From positions 6,261,501-6,325,500 of the forward strand of contig WPIO01000012.1 of assembly GCA_009760855.2 (NCBI GenBank): a stretch of DNA of 64,000 nt. Reading direction: 5' to 3'. This DNA comes from Cristatella mucedo. Taxonomy: Eukaryota > Bryozoa > Phylactolaemata > Cristatellidae. Below, piece after piece: positions 47,773 to 59,184 of this stretch (the first letter of the stretch is position 1; every line of letters begins with the position of its first letter). The translations under genes were made by a program, and so were the position numbers. The notes beneath the pieces are model-generated. The model made no database searches. It saw only the letters and a program-made list of their open reading frames with translations, and was not told where the DNA came from.

Positions 47773-49319
47773 TACCACTATGAGCGATTTCTTAGCGCAT
47801 GATTTATGATTTGCGACCGTCATCATCATCTTGTCCAGTTTTCTACGCAATCTGCTCGAACAGTAATTCAGCAGTTCTATGAAGCAATCTTTCGGAAGCG
47901 AAGCCATTGCCGGCTGAGCACTGACTGCGTGCTGTACGAAGCGACCAGATTGATAGTCAATATTTTGCTGAGAGCCTACAGATAAACAGCAGGAGGGTTG
48001 ATTTTGGCAACGGAAAATTATTGTTCCGGGGTGTAGAAATTAATCGCAAGTCTAGTTTCTAGCCAAGTAAAGGCTGACAAATGTCTGCTTTCAGTAACTT
48101 AAGTATCAAACTCTGTTTTCGCTTGCTATCTAAATCATCTGTTTAATCGCCTTACGTAGAGTAAAATCATGTGGATTAATAAATACGTAATAATAAACAA
48201 TCTGTTAGCACCCAGAGAGGACTTGTTCTCTTTCTAGATATGCTGTAAAGGAAGCATATCACGTAGAAAGAACCAGCTACTGAAAAAGGTATGCGTATGT
48301 CCCATCTTACGAAACACATTAGCTTAGTCTTTTCCGCTACGTTACTAACCTAGTCTTTGCAAGTATAGGCCTATTGTTAACAAAGACTTACCCAGTCAGA
48401 GCCTCCGCTAGTGCAATCCGAGGAACACCAGTTGATGAATGAAATTTCATTCGTCGTCGCATTACATGCCTGATAGCAGGCCGTAGATGGCGCTAAAGCA
48501 AAGCAAGATTGAAGTGTTAAATAAAAAATTCGAGGTTTCTGATCAAGAATTCCTTGTCACCTATCTTTTTTTAGTAATTAGCACCATCTTTTATATATAA
48601 ATGCGAGCTTGAAAGAAATGATTATCCAGCTACTTAGATGCTGTAACGGCTAACTCACTCATTATCGGAGTCTTCACAGGAAACATGCATCCACGTACAA
48701 AAGTTCCGAAGGAGTTTTGAAGAATATTTGTCGGTGAACTCATAGTCAAGGTGATTGATGGTCTGCAAAGTCAAGCCCTGCCTTGTGAATAATTGACAGG
48801 AACAGAACATCTAATAATTAATTTTTTTAAATTTCCGACACAGTTTTCCTATTACAAAGTATTACATAACAATGCAAAAGTATTTTAAATATTCTGACAA
48901 ATTTCTATTCCCTAGTAAAGTTTTGGCTGCAGTTATAATTTTTTTTAATGAATTTGCTCGTTTTAAACAAAAAACATGTGATCAGATGGAAATCAGACTG
49001 ACTGCCGCTTGTTAAATTATTCATGAACAATAAGCATTCAGCGTCACGCTGCACGAATGAATGGTGAACCTTATTCTGGGAAATTAATTTTTGGTGATGA
49101 GATGAACAACTTTTCTACACTTTACTTATAATATCCCATATTTAGCTAGCTTTTTGAAAGCTTAATTTTATTCAATCAAGCTTTTAGAAGTCTCAGTTTT
49201 CTTGGGTCACTCTACAATTAATGATGAGTGTTGAATTAAAAATTTAAATTAATGCTGAGTATAACATCTATTGCACCCCTGTGAGCATTGGATTTTAAAT
49301 AAACTCCTAAAATCATCGC
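47773..49319. other. Intergenic with one LINE-B tail
   Basis: A minus-oriented LINE-B-like tail lies at about 48188-48290 (TAATAATAAACAATCTGTTA, then TTGTTCTCTTTCTAGATATG). Nothing else was recognised. Confidence 0.5.
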
Positions 49320-49461
49320 CGAGCTGGTTTGGTCTAGCGGCTAAGGTGCTCGCCCCGACCAAGGTCTGACTGAGGTCGTGAGCTCGAGCCCCGAGGCATA
49401 TGTGAAGCGCCTGAGTAGTGATTAAGTTCTTTTGGGGCGCTATATAAATGAATTTATATAG
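49320..49461 (+). mobile_element. SINE-2 copy (tRNA head, LINE-B-like tail)
   Basis: The A-box region GGTCTAGCGGCTAAGGTGCT is followed by the B-box region GGTCGTGAGCTCGAGCCCCG, then GTGAAGCGCCTGAGTAGTGA and TTTTGGGGCGCTATATAAAT. The tail matches the LINE-B 3' end, as expected if LINE-B proteins mobilise it. Confidence 0.85.
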
Positions 49462-51059
49462 AGTGGTCCCTTGGTAGCAAATCACTCCAAAAAAAATCTG
49501 TAAGGATACTGCATTGACAAATAGCTTGACCGCACTTGACCTCCAAGAATGTGAAGGCCGGGGTCAAGTATTTTACTTACGCCCCGAAGACCATGTATTA
49601 CTTACTCAAGAGTTAATTGCGAGTTTGCACTCTACTGAGACCGCCTTATAGCAACTAACAAGTGACAATTCGACGGTTTTCTGCTTACATCGCTACCCTT
49701 GAAAAACATCCCGACCGCATTAATCCGAAACAATGCTTACATTTTTGTGGCTGAGCTACGTACCGTTCCTGCATTTCTTTTCCTACCTCCGCAACCTAAA
49801 CAAATGCGATCTGGATATGCGTTTCGGTGAAAAATAAATTCTTATTCCATTTGAGTCTTTTAGCAGAAAGCCCCAGTCTGAGCAAACCAAACACCCACCA
49901 TACATGCAAGCATGTAAATGGCGCCTAGTGGCTTTTCTGGAAGCCCAGAATCTATTATTGTATACCTAATCAATGCGTTTCGGTAACGATTGGGGAGATT
50001 TAATCCTAAAAGTACTGCAAATATGCCCATCGCACCACTAATAGCACGAATTTATAAGCAACACAAGCTGCACGATGACAGGTTCGTCTACCTTGTGTGC
50101 ATCTGTGCATACCAGGCGTCTGTACGTAGCGACTGTATATAAATAAACAGCGGAGGTGACATGGATCTGCCTGGTGCAACACTTTACTAGCGGGCTTTGA
50201 GGCAGTAGGATCAGGGATTCCGCCTATTCCCTACAGATTAAAGACTATTTATATTGTCATCTAAAGTTGTAGTCATGCAAACAGATTAGCTGATAGCTTC
50301 CTGCACATGAAGGCGGTTTTCAATTTCCTTAGTCAGAGTTCATGCGATTCGTAACTTCTTACAAGGCACCTTATCAAGTACGTGGATTTAATTCTTGTTA
50401 AGGATTGTCTTTATTCTGTCCGACTAATTACAGCAAATGCCGTTGAAGGTTTCATAACAATCACAACCGCAATAAGTCTTTTGTATTGCACCCTAAGAGA
50501 ATTAAATGTCTAGACATGTGGTTTACAACTTACTGCAAGAGATGCAATGTTACCAAGAGTAACTGACATTGAAATTATCATGCAAAGACAAGCTTGCAAA
50601 ATCACTCAAGTCATGTGCTTAGAAAAGTATGCAAAAGAATACAGGAAGACACTCACGGCCGCTGGTTATTAGGACCGAACCATGTTTAAAAACAGGCACT
50701 GAATCAGGCACAGGTATGCACTCAAACCGCACGACGGAAAAGGGCAAGTTCAGCTAAGTCGCTAACCAAAAGCATGTCGCTCTTGCTGTTTGTCACAGAG
50801 TGCACAGTTTCCGCACGCAAAAGACAATTCAATCAGACCGTATTTGTCGCAGGGATGCCCATCTTCGCAAGTGGGTAACTTGGGTTACTAATGTGATGTT
50901 TATGTATAGTGCCCAAATTAGCTTGTCTTTTTTACTGTGCGATTTGCTTATATGTGCATGAGTCAGAGCATTTTTCAAACCAGCGGTCCTACTAACCAGC
51001 GGCCATGAGTGTTTTTGTGAGCGTTTGCATGCACGTCAAAGCATGAGACCTAGGTGTTT
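49462..51059. other. Intergenic, nothing recognised
   Basis: AT-rich sequence without a recognisable frame or repeat. Confidence 0.55.
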
Positions 51060-51195
51060 TTGCATGATTGCCTGCACAGGATACCTCGCTTGTCGTTGAC
51101 TTTTGATTACTGCTCCTCTTGCAGCGAGTTTTATAGCGTCTGAATTGAGATTCAATTCTCTTATGGCGCTATGCAAAAGACATTATTATTTCTAT
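51060..51195 (+). mobile_element. LINE-B-like 3' tail
   Basis: It has CTTGCAGCGAGTTTTATAGC, TTGAGATTCAATTCTCTTAT and GGCGCTATGCAAAAGACATT with an ATT end. Confidence 0.7.
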
Positions 51196-54100
51196 AATGA
51201 ACTGAGCTCAATGCCTGTGGACTCTCTTTGCTGAGTCATAGAAGAATTACACGTCTATTAAACGTCACTGCCCGAAGTATTGGTCGCCATCTTGCCGAGT
51301 GACGGAAGGAAGGACGGATGTACTTTTTCGCTTTAATTAGTAGATTAATATTCGTCTAGATGTCGGGTGTGGCGCTCAGGTTGGATTTTGGGGCTTCTTC
51401 AGCACATAATCTGTAGCGGCTTCTAAAATAATGTGATTAACCCCAAAAACAGCGTTCGTAACGGTGCTAGACCTTACTGAGGTGTGACAAATACCGGTGA
51501 AGAGCTAAGCCTTGTATCACGGCTAACGGCAGCGTACGTACAGCACCATACACTTGGATACACCGACGGTAGCAGAACTCGACACCAATTAAGAGTGCCC
51601 GTACCTTATCGTCCCAAGTCCAAATTCATAGCCCAGAGAAGTTTATTCGACAGCGAGGCAGAGTCATAGGTGCCCAGCATTAGTCAAATAGTCCAGCAGC
51701 TCATACGATGCCCTCAGTAGCTCTCAGCTGCCTGAATCGAGGTCTGGAGCGCAATTAACTGCCGATGCATGACGTAGGCTTCTGCATTACCTAAAACTGG
51801 ACTCTGCCATAACCGGTTCCCATCAATGATAATTCAGGAATCACGAATAATGTCTCGGCATTTATACTCTGCCTGATATGGAACTGAGACATTTCCCTCG
51901 GTCATCCGGGCACCGAACCGGTCATCCAAAAATGTCTACTGCAGTACCATGCAGTATCTCAACCCGTTTCGGAAGCTTCGCGCTTGAATATAAGGGTGAC
52001 GTTTCTCATTCTTATTGGAGTAATCACCTTCATAGGGTTCACAAAGGTTTTTAAGCTTGTTGCTGTTTATCGAATTTTCCATGGAAATTGTTTTTTTTTT
52101 ATAAATCCATGGATCAAGTTTTCGGATTAGGCAAAACAATGACTTCGGTAAGGGGAGCTGTAAATTTGACCTTCCGAACCCGGATCTTCATAGAATAAAT
52201 CAATAGGTATATGTTCGTGGTTCAAGGTAATAATACTAATTTCTTTTTTACAACGCAAAACAAATGAACTGTCGTCTGATTTACAAATTATTATACATAT
52301 GTACTAAATAAGTATCTCCTTTAATACGAGCTACATGCTTAGTTTTCCCTACTCTGCTGAATTATCAAAAATTTGTAAGGCATTACTCCCATCTTAAAAG
52401 CGTCCTAGACAAGATCAAGCACTCCCAACTCTAACCTTGAAAGTGATTCCTTAAGGTACACGACCAGAGTACCTTGACTTTTATTGTCTAGTGCAGGTTG
52501 CTATAATAATTGTAGGCCATATTTTGAAACTGCAAAGTCTTTTTTCAAATAAGGTTCCATAAATAATTATATGTTCGCCTCTGTTGTAAGCACAATACAT
52601 CTGTTTATATTTAGAAAAATGCCTATTATAATGAAGATATACACCACGTGAATCAATCCAAAGATAAAACCAAGCTTTAATTATGAGATTCGATGACGAT
52701 CATATAAAAAATTCTAGGCGCGCGCTCCAAAATCCGTGGAAAAAAAAACAAATTACTTGAGAAAAGAGGCAGGCCTGCACGCTATACAATCTTTAAATTT
52801 AAATAGGACTTGAATTTGTATCATACTCGCAACTATCTAATCACATTTTTGGTCGATGCTTGCAGTTACCAATCAGAAAACGAACACTATCAGGACTGAT
52901 TGACATATACCATGAAAAGCGGTTGGACTTCGGATTAATATAATGAATGTCTGTTTGTTGCCGCCAAGAAAAGTGCCACCAATGGCGCCTCTACACTCCG
53001 AGCAGCTTGGGGCTGTACACCAACAGCCGCGGTTTCAATTTGCACGAGCAACGATTGTCGCCACTAAATAGCAAATTATCCACATGCCCATACCACTAAT
53101 CACCACAGCTAGTCTAGGGAAATATTGAACTCGTGCGGCCAACCGGTAGACAATGACGACGACAAGCTGTACGAGCAGCATATATGCGTACAGGTATTTT
53201 GCATTCACCGTTTTCTTTTCCGCTAAGCTTCAAAGACTGTGCGAGTGGTACGCTCGAGCAAATAATGTAGCCAAAGATTTTGGCTAGCATCGCAAAGGGA
53301 GAGTAGCAACTGTGACAGTGTCAACAGGACAGTCGACGAACGAAGTAGCCTAGAAGTAGCAGCACAGCGCGGCAGGAAAGAATGAACCAAAGCGAGCAGC
53401 AAGAGAGATTTCATTGCATAAGAATTGCGTAGATGAGCTCCGCTGTCTGTGAACCACAGGCCAAAGTCTCAGCTGCTATTTAAATTTAAATTTAAAATTT
53501 CAATTAAAATGATCTAACTAATTTATTAGCTTGAGGGCACGATGAGGCAAAAAAAATGCGCAGTACTTTACTGTGATTTAAGTATAGATAAGTGCTGTGC
53601 AGGTCGGTGCATTACGTGAATTATTACACCCATTATTGTAAATTGGAGCGGTAATTTACATTCATTTGCTGTTACGAAATGCCGATTCAGTAACCGTAGC
53701 ACGCTCGTAACCATACGAAATTGACTGCCTTGTGAAGATCACGGCATTACATACGCTGGCTTCAAATTTTACAGGAACAATCTTAGAATTAGCCTGGTAA
53801 ATACACCATTACAACAAAATATTGAGTGAGACAATGAAAATACGAAGAGGAACCTAAATGTGTAGCTCATGATATAGACAACGGATCATTCCATCACTAT
53901 AAAGCATCAGTATGCAATACACAGCCATATCATTGGATTGCATGTCATCGAAACAAGCATCTTCATCGGGGGTACATTCGGAGTTCTCAAGAGCCATATA
54001 ATTGATAGTGCAGATTATCATCAGCAGCACTCATGCAGAGTATTGAAGCAGCTTGGCCCACATCGGAAAAGCAGTCCATCACCTTGGCAGTTTACATAGT

Positions 54101-55899
54101 AGGACATTCGGTGTGATTTAGAGCATTAACTTTAGGAAGTTCATATTTCAGCACTAACTTGAGCAGAGTTTGATATTGGATATAATCGGAATAGGAAGAA
54201 CGACAACTTCATTCATCGCATCTTCAGTCAAGGCCTGAATGACCGACCAATTTTGGGAGAGCAACCAGCCAATTCAGCTCTTGAGCACCAAAATCCTTCA
54301 CATAGTGCATGCTTTATAAAAGTCTGTATCGAATGGCCTACGGTGTAACAGTGTTCACCAACGTGATCACCGTAAAACTGGCACAAGATGGCTGCAAATG
54401 ATCAAAGACTGTGGCATTATAAGCAATTATTCAATACTTCTGACTCCAATTGTTGGGAGCGCACTGTCGAGGTTTCAGCACTTTTTCACACACAAAAAAC
54501 GGCGATCGTATTGGCACTATCTCTAGGGAAGACATGAGACAAATAGCGATGAAGCTAACGCCTTGAAGCAAGGCTGACGATTTGTAGCGGCTGCACCAAA
54601 CACGCATGTACGCCGATGGTAGAAGGGCAGCAATGGCAACAATTAAAAGGGTACGTTCGCTAATATAAAACGCTCCTTCGGTCAGCGTAGAGCAGTCTGT
54701 TGGACAGCCGCCGTAAAGTACATTTGTACTGCCCCAACCTCAGCTTACATCCGACTGGTTAGAAGCTCAACTCGTGACCGACTAACTTTTACTTCATACA
54801 CGCACCTGATTCCTATAAGCTGCAACTCAGAAAACGCAAGAAATCTCTGCGGCGGTCGTAATCTGGCTGATGTTGCACGCCAGCAATTCAACACCCTACG
54901 TACACCACAGGCATGCCCAGTGCTTAGTGTCCTTTTGGATACAGGGGTCTCGTGTTCCAATCTAGAGGCCAATGAGGTTGTTTTTCCTCCACTAGTTATC
55001 GCTAATCATAACCTGTGGTCTACAGTGCCAACGTGGCATTTGATTAAGGCTAACTAAATTAGCCGAATTTTAGCCGAACCGGCGGCCAAGTGGCTGGTGT
55101 TATGGGTTCTGAACCCTAACACGCTAGATTTTGAAGGATGATCCAAAATGTCACTTTCAGATTACGGGGCCTGAAAGATGCGTGCTCGCCTGTAAATACT
55201 TGAGAACAGCCTGATGATCCAAAACCCACAATTTATATATACCTGTATGTACCTGTAAGCAATAAATGTATACATACCCGTACATTGACCCGCATTGACA
55301 GTTGCATATACCTTGTAGATACATGTTGCACATAAAAATACATACAAATGCTCGTACATAAGAAGACCTTTTTGATTAGGTATCTAAATAAACGCATCGA
55401 AATGGCTGCTTGCTAAATAGGACAGACTACGACTGCCGAGATATGTATGAGTCGTGGTTCATGAATTATGATAGCTGGGTACCGGTTATGTGGTAATCCA
55501 AAGTTAGGCAGCATACAAGTCGAAGCTAGGTTTTAAGCAGTCAGTCAGTTGTCTCTTAGCAGCTGAGCCGAGTTGGGCTCTAAAATTGGTCACCTGTAAT
55601 CCTCCAACGCTGTCGAGTAAACTGCTCTGCGCTACGGATACGGACTTTTCTTAAGGTACGGGCGCTCTTCGTTGCAGCCGTGTTCCGCCACCGTCAGCGT
55701 CCTTGCGCACATTAATCCGGCACCTAAACATCTCTAGCCGCAATTGCTTGGCTCAGGAGTTGGCCGGTATTTGTATTGTGTCGGCTGCAACTAGCGCCGT
55801 AAAGAACACTGTGTTGATGGCCTGGTTCTATCCAGACGCGGAAGTCGCTCTACCCTGCTTGTAACCGCATATGTGACGGTACCTATATTTATCTGTGCT
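51196..55899. other. Long intergenic stretch, nothing firm
   Basis: 4.7 kb with no recognisable transposon. The only item of note is a minus-strand 63-codon ORF at 53223-53414 with a signal-peptide-like start (MKSLLLLALVHSFLP). An unexplained 75-codon minus ORF lies at 54745-54972. Confidence 0.45.
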
Positions 55900-56014
55900 T
55901 GCATGATCATGCCTGAAAATTAGACTGTACCTCAAGGTCACGTACGCTATGATCTTATCCAGAGATCTTGTCTAGAGATTTAGCTCTCTGAAGGCGCTAT
56001 ACAAATGAATTAGA
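55900..56014 (+). mobile_element. LINE-B-like 3' tail
   Basis: It ends GTCTAGAGATTTAGCTCTCT and GAAGGCGCTATACAAATGAA, the shared LINE-B/SINE-2 tail. Confidence 0.65.
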
Positions 56015-56602
56015 TTGTTCTTTCTACATTATTGTAAGCATTGTGTCATCGCCAACTTTATAGCAATGGCGAAGAATAGGGGAATTTCTTTCAACGCCAA
56101 AGAGCCTAAATGCATCGTTGGCTTAGATGATTCGGAGTAGCCTAATATTACCGATAGTGCGGTCTCGGTACCTCCGCTGCCTCTCGCGCCGCATCCGGCT
56201 CGGTTTAAAAGACAAATTTCCACGCGGCAGTCCCTTCATTGTTACGCCATTGCCGCCGACGGCGGAGCTTCAGCGAGCCAGCTTTCCTCAAGAAAACCCC
56301 AGCTCCCAGAGAGGAAACTCCAGCCAATTATCTTGAAAGCAGAGTCTCCGTTTACAAAACCCATCACTGATGGCGGGCACGAAGCACGAGTCACCTATTT
56401 GCTGTACGAAATTTTCTTGAAAGTGTTATTAAATATCTTCCTGTCAGGTACTCTCGTCCGGCTTCAAACAAACCAAGGATAGTTAGAAAGACAACTTCAA
56501 GGGGCCTATAAAGATTAACTATTGATCATGCGCAGTATCTATTCAAAATATGTACTTGGCTAGTCAATTCAAATCTACTTTCGCGTGAGAATGTTAAAAA
56601 TC

Positions 56603-56749
56603 TCAACCAACCAGCAATGATACCTGGTCGCCCCGAGCCCAAAATCGGCGACCTTTTATAGGGCGCTGTGTAAAGAGCTGCAGCTGTTCAGCAAAGTCGT
56701 ACGACTGCAGCTCAGCGAAACAACAAACCTGAGAGCCGGCGGCGTCCAT
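56603..56749 (-). CDS. Possible first coding exon, unknown product
   Basis: A 48-residue ORF starts at an ATG in good context (CCGAAGATGG) within CpG-rich DNA and contains CFAELQSYDFAEQLQLFTQR and RRFWARGDQ. It either ends at its own stop (56603) or is spliced at GACCAG|GTATCA (intron from 56623). It lies 145 bp left of the last exon of the unrecognised gene below and is not in phase with it. No family was recognised. Confidence 0.3.
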   Translation of the reverse strand: MDAAGSQVCCFAELQSYDFAEQLQLFTQRPIKGRRFWARGDQVSLLVG

Positions 56750-56893
56750 CTTCGGCACAGCGAGCCGACGCGCGCGACCGACGAGCAGCCGGCTGCTCGG
56801 CCGTCTCGAGCGACGAGCGAGCAGCTGGCGATACGGATAGGAGGAGCGGGCGAATCAATGCGGCCGCCGCCGCAGCGAGGGCACAGAACTCAC

Positions 56894-57135
56894 CCGTCGG
56901 ACCTGAGAATAAAGACCGCGCCGGAGCGGTAGTCGGTTATTTTGACGAAGCCACCCTGTATGGCCTGGAAAGCCAACTGCGAGCTGCCGACCTTGACGAT
57001 TGTCTGGCGGCTGCCGTCTGGCGTGACTAGTCCCTGGTACCGCAGTGAGGTCAGGTTCACGTTCGGGTAGGCAAAGTACTGTGCGACCACCGTGCCGTTG
57101 GCGCCCAACGCGGCGTCGTAAAAGGACAGCGTCAC
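56894..57135 (-). CDS. Unrecognised gene, exon d
   Basis: 80 codons plus two bases. The acceptor CCTTCGCAG ends at 57136 and the donor GTGAGT starts at 56893. It reads VTLSFYDAALGANGTVVAQY, FAYPNVNLTSLRYQGLVTPD and GGFVKITDYRSGAVFIL, a beta-rich pattern. It follows exon c across a 104-bp intron with phase 0 conserved. The next exon (phase 2) was not found. The product may be extracellular, from the cysteines and N-glycosylation sequons (NGT, NLT). Confidence 0.6.
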
Positions 57136-57239
57136 CTGCGAAGGACGGCTTGCTGGACCAGACAGCCGTTGCGGACCGGGCAGCCGACAAGCAGCCAAGA
57201 AAGCGGTCGAATCTTGAGCTTCGAAAGAAAATCTCTTAC

Positions 57240-57410
57240 CAATCGCGAGTAGTCGGTCGCGCCATAATCCGAAATGCTGAAGTAGCGATTCTGCACGTAG
57301 GTCAACGGTAGCGAGAAAACGGGCTGGCAAGTCTCGACGACCGGGTCAGTTAGCGTCGCTACGTGCCTCTGGCCGAACATCCATAAGATCGTCCTGTTGC
57401 TATTCGAAAG
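57240..57410 (-). CDS. Unrecognised gene, exon c
   Basis: 57 codons. The acceptor GCCTTTCCAG ends at 57411; the donor TTG|GTAAGA follows at 57239. It reads LSNSNRTILWMFGQRHVATL, VVETCQPVFSLPLTYVQ and YFSISDYGATDYSRL. Both boundaries are phase 0. A LINE-A tail sits directly upstream in the intron, close to the acceptor. Confidence 0.6.
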
Positions 57411-57439
57411 CTGGAAAGGCGCGCGGCGATGCAAATCTA

Positions 57440-57560
57440 TTGCAACGCATCTCCGTCTGTAACTCCACAAAGTCACTTAAGGACTAAGGGCATCTATCCG
57501 CAGGAGAGTTCTCTATAACTATATATACTCAGAGCCTAACTGCGGCTCTCGCTGCGCATG
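57440..57560 (-). mobile_element. LINE-A 3' tail
   Basis: The minus strand has AGAGAACTCTCCTGCGGATA and GTGACTTTGTGGAGTTACAG followed by ACGGAGATG, the LINE-A 3' signature. It lies in the intron between exons b and c, in the sense orientation. Confidence 0.72.
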
Positions 57561-57730
57561 CGACAGCAGCAGACTTCAAAAGAGAAAGCCGGCAGCGTCC
57601 AGCATGGCTGCCGTGCTGCTCAGTCGTCGCCCTGCTAGACAACGCTATTCGATGCGCCGCGCGGCGGCGCGCGCTGTCGGCATTCGGGTCACGGATCCGG
57701 CGTCAGATCGCTCGCCGACTACCACTTTAC

Positions 57731-57899
57731 CGACGATGAGTCCCAGTTCAGGTCGCTGTCGCTAAGCTGCCGACCGGTCACCCTCCCGACGACTGTCTTG
57801 ATGTAAATTTTGAGCCGGGTCCAGCTGGGTCGCGCTAGCATGGCGGGACAGTAGTCGTTGAATATTCTCAAGCCACAGCGCCCCATAGCGTAAAGCAGG
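57731..57899 (-). CDS. Unrecognised gene, exon b
   Basis: One base plus 56 codons. A strong acceptor, TTTTTTTGTCTGCAG, ends at 57900; the donor TCG|GTAAAG is at 57730. It reads LLYAMGRCGLRIFNDYCPAM, WTRLKIYIKTVVGRVTG and RQLSDSDLNW. Phase 0 leads into exon c. Confidence 0.58.
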
Positions 57900-58150
57900 C
57901 TGCAGACAAAAAAAGAGATGTGTCCACGTGGAATGAACGCGGCTGATTTTTGTAACAGCCTCCGACAGCTTGCCGGCGACCCTTACGAAGCGAAAACCGC
58001 GCATGCCCGTATGTATGCAATGCACGCGTCCGTCATTAGCAGAAATAAGTGCGGTTTATCTTTTATTGCAGATTTCTGTTTTTATCGGTTTATGGGTTAT
58101 GTGGGATTATGGCTGAATGAGTTGATGTTTTTAAAAGGATGACTCACTAC

Positions 58151-58301
58151 CTGGACTGGAGCAGGCAGTGGGAAACAGGACCGAGGGAAGAACCGCTGTG
58201 TGGTGTAACGCTGCGAGCGTAGATGGAATACGCCAGTGTTGAAGCCCCCTCGGTGTCTGCCTTTCGTCGTTTGTGTACCGGCGCGTGCTTGGTGTCAGAG
58301 C
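58151..58301 (-). CDS. Unrecognised gene, exon a (probable)
   Basis: Its donor CAG|GTAGTG at 58150 leaves two bases that the first base of exon b completes as Ser. It reads SDTKHAPVHKRRKADTEG, STLAYSIYARSVTPHSG and SHCLLQS. The acceptor (GCTGAG, ending 58302) is less certain. The HKRRK run could be a basic processing site, but this is inference. No start codon was found, so the gene extends to the right. Confidence 0.4.
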
Positions 58302-59184
58302 CTCAGCTTACAATAAGAAACTGATGAGGCCATGAGGAAGCAAGTTTCTTCTACTATTGATCAGATACCACACAGTCGCATCTACGAGGACTTGATCTAA
58401 CTGTGTAAGACCTGCGCCTGTAACGGCTGCGTTTGCTGCCTTCCGAAGGCACGTTGACGGCCACAACTAAGCGGGTGCTTCTGGTGCACTTTCTTGCATG
58501 CTAAGTTTTTGTCATTGCGGTAATCTGCATGTAGCAATTAGAGCGCTTCTGGAGCAGCTGAATCGTCCAGCCATCAGAAAAGTCTCTCTAAAATGGAGGA
58601 CGGCCTCTAGAATCGATGATATTTCCCGCCCGCAGCTATGCCGCTTGTTAAACAGGAACTCCTTAGACCGGATATTGCCAGCCCCGACTGTTGTTTGCGA
58701 GGCACCCGGGATGCGGCGCTACTTTGGCGGGGAAGGTTTTTCTTTGCAACTCCCGGAGAGAGAATGGTCAAAGCAAAGAAGAAAGATCTTGAATAGCAAG
58801 TACGGTATATGCTCTGCTACGCTAAAGACTCGTTATCAGAATCCATGGCGGTGGACAGGGAACAGATGTGCCCGTGAAGCGCGGTGGCGACGCCGACCTG
58901 CACCATTCGCTGTATTGAGCTAGGGCAGGAGCTGGGGCAGGGGGAGTCTGCTAAGGATACGGGCGTGGGTTTTTGTAGTTCCTCTGTATTTTAAAAACAT
59001 TCCTACACACGGATTCATAAAGTTAGGGATTGTGAGAATCACCGATTGCCTCACCCCCATGCGGACCTAACGGTTGATACAGGCAGGGGTTGGGGCAACT
59101 GGCATCTCAGACCTTCCCTCGTGGTTGACATGGGAAGTGAAATCGAAGGTCTGCAGGGACTAATCAATAACATGAACGATATAG
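58302..59184. other. Unassigned
   Basis: A plus-strand ORF at 58498-58923 (141 codons, basic, contains FSLQLPEREWSKQRRK) has no motif I recognise and could be chance. Upstream exons of the unrecognised minus-strand gene may lie here. Confidence 0.3.

Noticed and set aside
49320-49400. Functional tRNA gene
   Set aside because: A- and B-box-like sequences are present but no complete clover leaf is seen, and the sequence continues into a LINE-type tail, so it is a SINE head. The same applies to the heads at 20.5, 31.2, 39.1 and 43.7 kb.
57604-57765. Plus-strand ORF beginning MAAVLLSRRPARQRYS, mitochondrial-presequence-like
   Set aside because: It is short, lies in CpG-rich DNA inside an intron of the minus-strand gene, and Arg/Ala richness follows from composition.
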